Positions 44,138-55,472 of a DNA stretch of 64,000 bases are shown here, piece after piece. Source of the DNA: Yponomeuta sedellus (lineage: Eukaryota; Arthropoda; Insecta; Lepidoptera; Yponomeutidae); assembly GCA_934045075.1 (NCBI GenBank), contig OW203724.1, positions 13,937,473 through 14,001,472 of the forward strand, written 5' to 3'. The first letter of the stretch is position 1; every line of letters begins with the position of its first letter. The notes beneath the pieces were generated by a model. It was not told the origin of the DNA, did no database searches, and saw only the letters and a list, made by a program, of their open reading frames with translations. The translations under genes were made by a program, and so were the position numbers.

Positions 44138-47100
44138 ATGGAACTCAATTTGCATTCAGGTAAGTTTAATGTAAGTAGGTAGGTACATATAAAAAACCTT
44201 CGCACAGCAGCACATAAATACTTACCTACATTAACAATATGTTATCTTATTTTCTTGATAAGAACAGTTCAAAGTCCAAAATGTAAATGTTGATCAACTG
44301 TCGTGTGTACCTAGGCATAATCTCTGTAGGCCTCCGCCAGCCATTACTCGACTTCTACTAATATTATCAATGTAAAAGTTGGTATGTAATATCTGTGTAA
44401 TTTCCATTTTCATGTACCTACAATAAAGTGTTCTCTAACCATCTATGCATATATCTATCTGGAATTAACTTTAGCAAAATTACATTGCGAACGAAGTCGC
44501 AAGCATCAGCTAGTTCTCCATAATTTGCAATTAAATTTTCAGCACGTAGAGGCACTATTTACATTTTCTTGCACCTTGATGTTTCTGACATTAGCACGGT
44601 CACAATATCTGTGCAACTGGCTCGATGACGTAACTTTGGCGCTCTGGTACAGTGTGCAAAATAAATCAACCAAATTATCGCGCGTATCGGCAACGACGGT
44701 AAAAAGCGGCCTGATGAGTGAAGGGGGAAGCAGGAGGGTTCGTCTATTCCAGCGAGGTGCACAGATATTGTGACCGTGACCATAGATATAGGTAACCATA
44801 AGACAAGTCGACTGAATACAACATAGATAAATAGAGAACCTTTAATTCTAAGGGAAATTACACATTACTAAAGAATAAGTAAGAAAAGTAAAAGGTAAAG
44901 TACGCTTTTCGCAAAGTGCTTACGAGGATAAGATGAACTTTATTTCGACAAGAAAATTGCAATAGCTGCATGACTTATGAATGATTGCACGATTGTGAGT
45001 ACGAGAACGATTTTTACGAAACTAAAATAAATTCTTGTTTTAAATTAGCGTATTTTAGAGGGGTCCCACGATGTCGATGACAAAATCATGAATTTGAGAA
45101 AATCATAAACTACTCTTCAATTTGCATGGGCATCTTCTTCTTCACGTCTTTATGGACACAGAACCATACCGTGATAAATAATACCTGCAGCGCCAAATAG
45201 TGTTAAAATTTGCGAAACATAATGTTTGGTGCGTTACACAGAAAACAAGGAATTATTTTAAAAGTGTTTTTTTTATTTCAGATGAAAAGCCAGTAAAGCC
45301 TTTAAGGTAAGATCGTCTAAAAAAATTGCATTAGGCGTCGGCCATACTTATTTAGATAAAAATAAAAATTAATATGTATTTATTAAATATTTAGAAGTTG
45401 AAAAAATATTATCGCAATTTACATTTCTAGTGCTCAAACCTTGGTCTAGTAGACTTTTGATCCTTATAAGAAACATGATCAGTTGGCATCAAAAAAAGTT
45501 TTTGTGTAAAATGACCACTTTCTTGCTGACTGTACAAATTTTCCAAATTCTGTGAATGCAGTTCAGAAAACGTTTTCCTGTAACTTGAACAGTTGAGGTA
45601 CTTGCCTTACTGTAACATCTCAAAAATTCACATAGACTCGCACATTTCAGTTTGGTAAGACTCTCCAAATAGTCTTATTTATAAAAACACTTCTCAAAAG
45701 CAGTTCTGTGTTTAAAGGTGTTCTGTGGAAAAGGCAAACACTTGCAAACCAATTAAATAGCATTTGAGTAGCGTTTTAGATGAATCGTGTTTAGTTTTAT
45801 ATAACATAGCATAGCATAGAATAACATAACATATATTTTTTTCATATACAGCCTGTATATAAAAAAATATATAAGAAGAATAATAATGAGAAGAATGTAG
45901 GTACCTGGTACCTGTACCTACATTCTTCTTCTTCATTCTTCTATATTAGTCCACTGCTGGACGTAGCCCTGGTTGGTTGTGCCATCGCAAGGTTTTGCCA
46001 TCATTGGGGGTAATACCTTACAATTTTACACCCTTACGGATCCTTTTTTATTGGGTGGCAGTGCAAAAACGATCCACGAATTGATCCAGCAGATGGTGGG
46101 AGTCGTTCTGTCTACGATGTCACCAGCTGGACCCAACCCCCTCCATGGAGCCAGCGTGGTGGGTGAAAATCTTTCCTTTCCCACTTTTCTCTACATTCCG
46201 GCAGTCCGCGCAACAGATGTGCATAATTTTAATCTGTAAGTATGAATTCGTTCGGAATAATTATTATCGCTATCACAATTAATAGCATGCGCCCAATTTC
46301 AACCATGTATAGTGATACGGCCGGGCGTGGCTATCAGGGCCCTATGCCATAAATAATAATTTATGGTTTACGATGGCAATTAGACGTACGATTAACGCAC
46401 AGATTTACAAGAAGGAAGAGATTGCTTCGCAATGTACATCGAACTGTCGTAATAAACTATAAATTTTGTTTTATGACACGCGACCCATACATTGCAGATC
46501 TACTTTTCCACGGGTGTTGATGGTGTCGCAGCATCTGTAAATGCCTTAAACGAGGACCTAAAACGTATCTCTACTTGGTGCACAAACAATGGTTTACTTC
46601 TTAACCATAATAAATCAAAAGTGATGATCCTAGGTTCAAAAGCACAGAGGCAAAAAATTATCGCTTTAAATCCCTCTGTATTTATAGGAGGTGATCGCTT
46701 GGACTTAGTTGATGAGGCGCGCAATTTAGGCATAATAATGGATAGCTCCTTAAAATATGAAAAGTACGTAGTAGACATCGTGCGTAATTGCTTTTACAGG
46801 ATAAAAATTTTATACCGTCTAAGAAAATATCTAAGTGTCAATACTAGAACATCCCTTTGCGATTCTTCAATAATGTCTAGAATTAACTATGCAATTACTG
46901 CCTATGGTCCCTGCCTCTACGCGAAATAACAAAAACTGTTGCAACGCGTTCAAAATGCTTGCGCTCGTTTTTGCTACGATATACCGGCTCGTGCTCACGT
47001 TACACCCTTCATTAATAGTGCTAACTTGCTCAAAATGGAGAACAGACTTAAACTCTTCATGGCAGATCTTATGTTTGATATCGTCAAATATAGGAAACCG

Positions 47101-50100
47101 GCTTATTTGTTTAAGAAACTGATTTGGCGTTGGGATGCATACGGCAATCGTAACAGGGTTAGGGCATGTTCAGACCAGCTTGGTGTGCCGCGACACCGCA
47201 CTGCTGCTTTTCGCGGCAGTTTCCGGTTCCAGGCCACCAAATGTTGGAATGACATTCCCCCACCCCTTAGGCAGCTTAAGACTAAAACTACATTTAGGAC
47301 CAAATATAAAATGTTGTTGCTTAGGGAACAGAAGTTGGCTCCCTAACACCCGGAGCCTTTTAAAATCTTAACATTTACAGAGTTAGTTAGATCCTGTACG
47401 ATTGCACTTACAGATCTACATAGCCTATAAATATAACATTTTCTGACATTCTTACAAAATTATTTTATGATTATGCAATTCACTGTGCTTTGGTTTGTTA
47501 ACCATTTGTATTAACTTCGACTGTATCAAAGTTTGACAAATGAGAATTATGTAAGTACATTATTATTATTATTATGAGTGCAAATACTCACGACATTTAT
47601 TATTTTATTTATTTTATTTTAACTATTTCATTACTCAATCAATTTGTTTCATTATTTACCCACTTTTGACACGACCACACCAATTTATCGTACAATTAAT
47701 CTTATGCTCATATTAACATCGTATTTTATTAATATATATTATATTAATTTATACAATTTTAATTGACAATTCGTTTTTTCACTTAGTTATTTAATACTTA
47801 TTACATTGCAGCCAACCCATATATAGATATAGCGATATATAGATATAGCTCTCCGAGCCCAGCACGCCGCCTTTTACTAAGTAGGTACCTGGTACTTACA
47901 TAATACCAGCGCTGGAGTAGCTCGCTTCTTCAGCACATGCTGAGTCAGTACCATTTTGCACTTGCCACACCCACCCACAGAAATGATGTCTCATATCTTT
48001 CATTATGATATGATGCAGGTACATGCCGTACCTTGCATCCTTGCATGTTGGAATGTTAGATTTATTATTATTGTTGTGTAATTGTGTCTACTCTGCCTAT
48101 GCTGTTTGTTTTTGTACTTTTATGAATGTGTGTGGAAGTGTAAATAAATAATTTATCATATCATATCATTATCATTGTAAGATATTGCAGTTGTTTAGAG
48201 CGCTAAAAGTCGAACATATCTCTCCTTAGGCGTATTGAAAATTGAAAGCCATAGACACGCTATCCCGGTCCCCTTTCCTTCATAGATACAAAATCAGAAC
48301 CGGTAGCATGACATAATCACCATTATGCCTACTGTATCACAATGGTGGTGATTGTAATGGCATTATGCCTATAGCGTAATCACTATTATGCCTACTGTAT
48401 TTTCTAAGTGTAACCTATTCTACTATCATTTTATTTGGTATCACAACAAATAATACGGTTATCTGCCAGTGCTTAGTTAAATATTGCATAAAGAACCCAA
48501 TAGTAGGTAATAAAAACGCGAAAGAGGTTTGTCAGGATCATGGCAACTGGAAAACTTTCTGCCTTCCTCTTCCGGACACAAGCATGACTTCAGTATGAAA
48601 CCTAACCGCCCTCATATTTGCCTTTCAGTTCTTCTCCTCTGGGGCGCCCTCTTCGCCGAAATCGGCGAACCTTTCAGCCTCAACGGAGAACTCCTTAGTA
48701 TGACATTACTCGTCGTAGCTGCCTACCTTGTGGGCTGGATATGGCTTAAAGTGACCACCCTACCAGCCTTGATTGGAATGCTCCTTACTGGGATTCTATT
48801 TCAAAACGTTGGTTGGGTGCACTTCACCAGTACTTACGTGAAACTCAACCAGGACTTAAGGTATACGTGGAAGACAATGCCAAGTTAGTGATAGGCACAG
48901 AAGCTTAACCACTATCGTACTATCAGTCTGTCTATACAGCCCATGAATAGAACTTCCTCCTAGGACATCCCTATAGCGCCAAGCCCACAGGCCATGCCTA
49001 TCAATAGAAGCCTAAACAACACCGATTACTGCCTTTTTCTGACGATACTTTTACTCATGCCTACTCTTTATTGTTTATCTTCGCACAGCTAGTGACACAT
49101 CGCTATTTAGATAGAGATTAATACAGTCAATACTGTCCTATTAAATTTTAAGTGCGTGTTCGCGTGACAATGATCAATTGAACATTATTGATCAAGCTTC
49201 GCGTAGAGATGAGTTATCTTTAAATAGAGCAGTAGAAGTTGCCACCTGCTTGGCTGAATTGATACAAGCTTGATATCTAGGTTACCATAGCCATAACGAT
49301 TCCAGATCCTAAGGCTCATGCCCCATTTACATAAGTTCTTCGTAGGACTTGGGTCTGTTCCGATTCGGACTTTTGCGGCTTACAAAGTATCTTCTTACCA
49401 TGAATTGGTTTCAGATTTACATAGGCATATGAATATTACTTATTAATAATACTTAAAATTGGTGCTATAAAAACAACAACAGCCAAGTTACTCTTTCGTT
49501 TATTTATGGAATTCCACTGGAAAATAAAACAAAGCTTTTCCAGCGTTTCGTGGCACGCATATAATAAACTGGCTCTTTGATCTAGTGTAGGTAATATGTT
49601 CTTAATATCAAGTTTGAAACGTACAGTCAGCGCCACTTGCACTAAGTACACTTTAGGCTCTAATGATCAAGCGTACCATCTTCGTTCACAGGAAGATATC
49701 GTTAGTGATAATTCTCACAAGGGCTGGTCTAGGCTTGGATGCCGGAGTGCTAAAAAAGTACTATGGGGCGGTTCTTCAGCTTGGTTTGTTGCCATGGCTA
49801 GTGGAATGTGTAGCTATAGGCGTTAGCACGCACTATCTGATCAACTTACCCTGGATATGGAGTAAGTAGAGTTTTTTGCCTCTATATTTACTAGCCTCAA
49901 ACTTTTGCCACGCTTTAAACGTTATTCCGGATAAGCTTACTTGTACGTTTATCGAAAGAGTCCGACCGGTTTCGCTATCGTTCATGGAAAGTATAGACGG
50001 ATTTCGCGTCGATAGCACCACAAGATACTACAAAACCAGAAAACCTTAGCTTTGAAATTTTTATCTTGGATATACTCCCATGTCGACGAGTAAGCTCAGT

Positions 50101-53100
50101 CAGTAACAACAGAGTGTCTGTCAGAGACGATGGCCAGATGATAAATGTAATATTTTTTTTTTTTCAATGTTTTGTTTTAATTTTCTAGATTTAGTTCTGA
50201 CGAAGCTCTTTGTGAATGAATTTTATTTTAATATGTTGACATTTGTGATTTTTTTTATTTTCTGTCATAATTATTTAATTTGTACTAATTTCATAAATAA
50301 ATCACGTCTATATCCCATATTGTATTTACATAGAGATAAATGCAAGATTATTATTACTTACCTGTAGCGCTTCTAGGTGCGTATTGTCTGTGAAGAAACT
50401 GTTAATGCTTTCAATACGAAAGAAGAAGAGAATAATTGTAACGATTCTAATTCTAAACTCTATTTCAGGTTTCCTTCTAGGCTCAATGATAGCATCAGTA
50501 TCCCCTGCTGTGGTGGTCCCCTGTCTCTTTCGGCTACGTGACGTGGGCTATGGAGTCTCCAAGGGTATTCCTACCATGGTGCTGGCCGCCACGGCCATAG
50601 ATGACTCAATTAGCGTCGCCATATTTGCCATCATACTGAACACGATGTTTTCAACTGGAAATATGACTTTCAACATCATCAAGGTAGTGAATACTTCATT
50701 CTACGCAAATAGGAAACACTCAAGTACTACTATTTAAGTTACTCAACCATGGAATATAGCCGCCCCCTTTTTTTTCTTCCCACAAATTTCACACTTATTC
50801 AATCCATTATTTCAGGGTCCACTTTCTATCGTCGCAGGCATTTTCTTCGGCTCTATGTGCGGCACACTTACAGCTGTTATACCTGAAAGAGGTGACACCT
50901 ACTTGGTGCCTTTGAGGTTTTTGGTTTTGTTCCTGAGTGGACTCTTTGCGCTGTTCATGTCAAACTTGATCGGATGGAGTGGCGCAGGTCCGGATACCGT
51001 TTTGTAATAGCACTGCATTGTATGACCATTCATTAATTATTGTCGAATCACTTCACCCGGATCTAGTTTTGTAAGTTAGATCGAATTTGCTAAATTCTCA
51101 CTGAAAAACTTCTTTCACGTTTCATAAGAAAATTATACGATTAAGTGCGAAAATATAAAATAACATAACGTAACACCTAGCTAAACTAAACACATGTGTC
51201 CCGGAGGGATACGCCAGGGAGAGATCAGGGTCTGGACTTGCCACAATCTTTACAGATCTCTTTCGATTTTTCAACATTCATTCATCTGAAATGACAGTGC
51301 TCTGTAAATATGAGAAATAAATTATCTACTAACACTACAATAATATTACTAAGAACTTTATTTTTTATATTTGAAATAAAATGAACGATCTAGACCTAGT
51401 CTGCTTAGCTATAGTAAATGGCACAGCGCCTCTTGACAATGTAAAATTAGAACCATATTGGACGGATTTTGTATACCTAGAACCATTTTTGGTCTATGCT
51501 AGAACGCAAGATAATACCATATTTTAATATAATATTAGCACTCTTTCTCCGTATATAAAGAATTATTCGTTAAAAGTAGATAGACAAATCACCGTCAATC
51601 CAAGATTTTTTGCAGGGCCTATGGCGGTGGTATCGTCAGGGTTCGTGGCCGCCCACCTGTGGGACAAGCAGGGCTGGCCGATTAACAGGAATCCCGTCAG
51701 CAACCTCTTCCGAATCTCGTGGATCTTCTTCGAGCCGATTCTCTTCGCGTTCACTGGTGCTCAAGTTACGGTTAGTTTCTCTAGATCCGAATTTAGCATT
51801 ATATTTTTAAGACAAGAAGGCAAGCATTCTTAGATACTGGATACAATAACTTCCGGTTTCTCGAACGCTAGTCTACAGACCTTAGATCATGGTATGTTAT
51901 ACTTACAGATCAGCGCTCTGGATCCACAGGTGTTGAAAATGGGTGCAGCATGCCTTTTGGGCTGTCTTGCAATTCGTCTAGTCGCCACATTTCTGGTGAG
52001 CTTTGGGTGTGGCCTGAACAATAGAGAGAAGCTTTTCATTGGCCTGACGTGGATGGCTAAAGCCACTGTTCAGGTATGTAAAAGCTTTTTCATTTCTTAT
52101 AGGTACTCGGAAAGTAGTGTTGTTTTGATCTGATTATTGGGTGGAAAATGCTCCTTCCCTCCATAGGGAGGGAAAAACTCATACAAATTTAAAAACCTAT
52201 TTAGAGGCTAAAAATTTCACCCATGCCGGGATTCGAACCCGCAACCTCTGGCTATCCGTGCCAGCGCTCTACCAATTGAGCAAATTACTCATACAAATTA
52301 CTTCCCACCTAAGGGCCGGAATGAACTTTAAAAATAGATAGAACTTCTGTCAGCTGTGAAGAGTTTTATGTGATTTAATTGTTCTGTGGTTTTATGTAAA
52401 AAATTGGCTTTTTTAAAAAAATACTAATTAAAAAAATGCTGCGGCAATGTGAGTTTCTAAACAGCCAGTGTAAACTTAGCGTAAACTTTTTTGAGCGGAA
52501 TAAGCCGCAACAATGAATAATGTTAACTAATTTTGATTATTAGCACTCCATATTCTCTGTCATAAATAAAAATGAAAGAATTACTTCGATACGTCAATTA
52601 GTTTCCGATTTAGAAGTAAAACCAGTTGTAACCGTAAGACGCGGGCCGCCGGTTACGCTGTGAGATCATCATCACACAACACGCTCAGCCTGGCTCACTC
52701 AGTCCGCTCGTAGTCGCGCGCCCTTGCCGTCGAAATTATACCTAAACGCTTTCAAAAATGTCCAATCCAAATACTAGGAAATCATGTGTTGTGCCTAAAT
52801 GTAAAATACAACTACTAATTCGCCGGAAAAGATGTTTTTTATAGTTCCAGAAGACGTTAAGATGCGAAAAAAATGGATATTTACTTATAGAGTTTTAATA
52901 AAACTATATTACATTAAGACAATGTTATTTTATTACTTTTGTCAAAATTATTTTTCTTCCAAAACTTTACACATTTTCAAAAAGATCATCACAATATTTT
53001 TTATTATAAACTACTTCTTGCACATCAACATTCCTTGATGTTTCAAAGTCAACGTGTGCAATACAAAATAGGGTTTTTCTTTTTCCAGTCATTTGTGTTT

Positions 53101-54331
53101 GTATGTGAGTATAATATTTTTTGCCTAGTTTACCTTTGGTAAGCGCAAATCTCGTGAGCAGCTAAACCGATTTCGCTAATTCTTTATTTAATAGATTCCT
53201 TGAAGTACGGGGATGGTTCTTACGGAGATAAAATAAAAAAAAATTAAATAATTGACTGTTAGGCGGTACGAAGTTCGCCGGGTCAGCTAGTACGTAATAA
53301 AAGTGTTTGCCTTGGTTGGACACTTTACTTCTATAAGACAGTCATCAGTAAGCCCGACAGGCGGGGCACCGATCATAAGTCACTCATTCTTTTAAAAAAG
53401 ACCATTTTCCACTATCTTTATAAAATGTATCTTCGCGACTTCCTATAGGACATCCTTTTCTAATATTTTTCCTCTTTTTATAGCATACTAATCTGTAATA
53501 TAAAAAATAATCGCTGAATGTGTTGGTAAGCGCAAATCTCAAGAGCAGCTAAACCGATTTCGCTAATTCTTTATTTAAAATATTCCTTGAAGTACGGGGA
53601 TGGTTCTTACGGAGAGAAAAAATAAATAATAATAATCGACTGTTAGGCGGTATGAAGTTCGCCGGGTCAGCTAGTACGTAATAAAAGTGTTTGCCTTGGT
53701 TGGACACTTTACTTCTATAACGCAGTCATCAGTAAGCCCGACAGGCGGGGAACCGATCATAGGCCACTCATTCTTTAAAAAAAGACGATATTCCACTATC
53801 TTTATAAAATGTATCTTCGCGACTTCCTTTATGACATCCTTTTCTAATATTTTTCCTCTTTTCATAGCAGAATTCGTAACACAACACAGTTATACAATAT
53901 TCGCATATAGAGTCGATGAATGAAAACGTTCCGTTTCATTATATTCGTTCAATAACCTAACAAAGGTGGAATATGCAGAAATGTAGTGGTTATTTGTCAA
54001 AATTCAGGAGATTTTACTCAATTCTACAAAGAAAACAGCAGATCAGGAGATAGAGCTGAAAATCAGAAAATCTCCTGATAGATCAGTAGAGTTTGCAGCA
54101 CTGCTAAGCGGGCCGCGGCCCGAGCCCGCGCGGCGCGTTGTGACATGACGTCACAACGCGCCGCGCGAATGTTAGCGGGACTAGATATTTTTAGTAACTT
54201 TGAAAAACTAGTGTATTTGTATACATACAGGCTTTACTGAGACAAGCATTTCAAGCGACTTTCTTCATTACGCGGTGAGTTCCATATTTAAAATTTAAAA
54301 AGTCGACATAAATTGACGGGATACTAATCTG

Positions 54332-54427
<96 letters not shown>

Positions 54428-55374
54428 TCTGTAACGGAATTAAAAAAAATTGGTAATAGGAATAGGTAATAAAAATAGGTCTTTTATACTAAGGTTTGAA
54501 TATTAATAATGAGTTTTTATTTTCCTCATATTCGAAATGAAAAGTAGAGTGTTTAACACGGGTAAAAGAATCAATTCCTACTCGGTCTATAGCCTATATA
54601 CCTCGGGAATTGATTCTTTCTACCCTCGTTAAGCAATCTACTATTTTTTATCAATCATGCGTAATAATGTAAATTTCTGACAAGGCCCTTTTTCCATATC
54701 TCTATCTCTCTTTTATTACGTACAGTTATTAGCTCAGTTGGGAAAGCGCTGGCACGGTTAGCCACAGGTCGCGGGTTCGACTCCCGGCATGGGTGGAATT
54801 TTTAGCCTCTAAATAGGTTTTTTAAAAATTGTGATAAATATATTTAATTTGTTTTCTGAAAATGACTCGGTAGGTTATAGTTTTATTTTAGTAAAAGCTG
54901 TATACCAGGGATTATCCCTAGGATACAGTTTTATAAGTTTAAGAAAACATTTTTCAAAGTTCCAATCCTAGATTTAAAGGGATGGTTGCCTGAACTAATT
55001 TTAATTGAATTTTCTACAGGCAGCGCTAGGCCCCGCTGCTCTAGACCTGGTTGAGAACGGTCAGTCGGCAGGATCGCCGCCGAATGAAGAGGAAATTTAC
55101 GCCAAAGCACTTTTGACACTGAGTGTACTTAGTGTGGTAATATCAGCCCCCTTGGGTGCCATACTCATTTCAATTACAGGACCATTACTGCTAAGCACTG
55201 ATGTTGGTAATGGTAAGTGTCATAGGTAGGTTCTATACATATTTATCTACTTATGTAAAAGAAACCTTTTTTTCTTATCCTTTGATTTTTTCAGTCGAAT
55301 CTAACGTCATCAACTCCGCTAAACTGGAAAATGCGGCTCAAGATGATACTACTGAAGATTATATTATCCAGTAG
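44138..55374 (+). CDS. Slc9b: Na+/H+ antiporter, NHA / SLC9B family
   Basis: Ten exons join in phase: 44138-44159, 45282-45306, 48594-48860, 49692-49861, 50469-50683, 50816-50987, 51616-51770, 51909-52073, 55020-55212, 55295-55374 (TAG). They give 487 residues. The product should exchange Na+ or Li+ for H+ across a membrane (CPA2 group). Hydrophobic segments occur throughout. Family motifs visible: LTTLPALIGMLLTG-like VTTLPALIGMLLTG, RAGLGLDAG, ASVSPAVVVPCLF, the ion-binding pair Asp206-Asp207 in AATAIDDS, and Lys393 in WMAKATVQAA. The last seven exons are firm. The first two are very short (22 and 25 nt) and were chosen because ATG, splice sites and phase agree (MELNLHS-DEKPVKPL). A phase-compatible alternative joins exon 1 directly to an acceptor at 48628. 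The exon 6 donor (GTCCGG) is weak. AATAAA lies at 55456. Confidence 0.88.
45890..45945. repeat. Short imperfect palindrome
   Basis: AGAAGAATGTAGGTACCTG faces GTACCTACATTCTTCTTC around GGTACC-rich centre sequence. It lies in intron 2 of the antiporter gene. Confidence 0.6.
46490..47346 (+). pseudogene. Jockey/CR1-like LINE relic, post-YADD reverse transcriptase to C-terminus
   Basis: A continuous frame interrupted by one TAA at 46927-46929 encodes TGVDGVAASVNALNEDLKRI, STWCTNNGLLLNHNKSKVMI, NLGIIMDSSLKYEKYV and, downstream, QRVQNACARFCYDIPARAHV and GSFRFQATKCWNDIPPPLR. The segment starts just after where the catalytic YADD would be, so it is 5'-truncated. It is in the antiporter intron, sense strand. 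Family call is by resemblance. Confidence 0.75.
48520..48596 (+). repeat. LINE C-terminal coding end abutting antiporter exon 3
   Basis: GTTTGTCAGGATCATGGCAA, CTTTCTGCCTTCCTCTTCC and GGACACAAGCATGACTTCAG align word for word with the LINE tail at 14600-14720 and 19915-20040. The terminal CAG is the acceptor proposed for exon 3 of the antiporter, so that splice site seems to come from the LINE. Confidence 0.6.
51185..51280 (-). repeat. LINE C-terminal coding end (SAYPSG family), diverged
   Basis: The plus strand shows CCGGAGGGATACGCCAGGG, GATCAGGGTCTGGACTTGCC and TTTACAGATCTCTTTCGATT, a degenerate reverse complement of the family at 23395-23740. It is in the antiporter intron 50988-51615. Confidence 0.45.
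52102..52320 (+). repeat. Family D repeat, carrying a family A insertion
   Basis: The flanks (GTAGTGTTGTTTTGATCTGA, GGGAGGGAAAAACTCATAC) match 29741-29830. The copy is interrupted at 52190-52286. Confidence 0.65.
52190..52286 (-). repeat. Family A fragment with 13-bp target duplication
   Basis: ACTCATACAAATT is repeated at 52177-52189 and 52287-52299. Only the region from TAAAAACCTATTTAGAGGC through the reverse tRNA-like module (GGGATTCGAACCCG, CTACCAATTGAGC) is present. The A-rich tail is missing. Confidence 0.75.
52758..52886 (+). pseudogene. THAP-type zinc finger relic
   Basis: ATG at 52758 opens SNPNTRKSCVVPKCK, then a one-base deletion shifts the frame, and NTTTNSPEKMFFIVPED and VKMRKKW follow. 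This matches the start of a THAP domain (C2CH finger: C-x2-4-C, then F..P.D...R..W). Only the first part is present. THAP domains are DNA-binding modules of P-element-like and other transposases and of host proteins. It lies in the last long antiporter intron, with a GC-rich segment (52640-52730) just upstream. Confidence 0.6.
53139..53866 (-). repeat. Tandem duplication (387-bp period) containing a YqaJ-like fragment
   Basis: The segment from AAGCGCAAATCTC (53141) recurs at 53528 and runs to about 53866. Each unit contains the reverse complement of the CTGACCC-family end (GTTCGCCGGGTCAGCTAGTA) and then, on the minus strand, a coding-like piece. The copies differ by scattered substitutions and small indels, so the duplication is not very recent. 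Confidence 0.75.
53671..53865 (-). pseudogene. YqaJ-like recombinase/exonuclease domain fragment
   Basis: The minus-strand frame reads EYRLFLKNEWPMIGSPPVGL and then TDDCVIEVKCPTKANTF. G-S-P-x-G-L followed by D..VIEVKCP is the hallmark of YqaJ/lambda-exonuclease-type nuclease domains (the active-site Asp...Glu-x-Lys pattern). Such domains occur in phage recombinases and in arthropod transposon-encoded proteins. The fragment is short, has no initiation context I trust, and has a decayed twin at 53285-53479. Confidence 0.5.
54127..54167. repeat. GC-rich hairpin with CRE-like core
   Basis: 18-bp perfect arms (CGCGCGGCGCGTTGTGAC and its complement) flank ATGAC. The centre forms TGACGTCA, the palindromic cAMP-response/ATF site. 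It is strongly GC-rich in an AT-rich intron. Confidence 0.75.
54332..54424. repeat. (TA)n microsatellite
   Basis: About 93 nt of uninterrupted TA dinucleotide in the antiporter intron before the penultimate exon. Confidence 0.95.
54724..54830 (+). repeat. Family A tRNA-like repeat, 3' half
   Basis: ATTAGCTCAGTTGGGAAAGC, CGCGGGTTCGACTCCCGG and GCCTCTAAATAGGTTTTTTA are present. The 5' body is absent, so it is truncated. About 190 bp before antiporter exon 9. Confidence 0.7.
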
Positions 55375-55455
55375 ATCCAAGTACCCAGTCAGTGTCCTCT
55401 CAGTGTCCTAGAAACATAATTACCTATAGCTCATCGTAGCGACCCTTCAAGCTAT

Positions 55456-55461
55456 AATAAA
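55456..55461 (+). terminator. Polyadenylation signal AATAAA of the antiporter gene
   Basis: AATAAA 82 bp after the stop codon. The satellite array begins 12 bp further on, so the cleavage site would fall at or in the first satellite unit. Confidence 0.6.
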
Positions 55462-55472
55462 TTACTCGAGCT

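Noticed and set aside
44525..44799. Overlapping open frames on both strands near the antiporter start
   Set aside because: No domain, no splice partners and no phase link to neighbouring antiporter exons. Likely chance frames.
45973..46239. 88-codon plus-strand open frame
   Set aside because: It begins next to a short RTE-tail piece and shows no recognised domain. It cannot be joined to the antiporter.
48529..48593. MSGSWQLENF... as the antiporter N-terminus
   Set aside because: This stretch is the LINE C-terminal segment repeated elsewhere. Being open in frame with the exon is coincidental or reflects an exonised acceptor.
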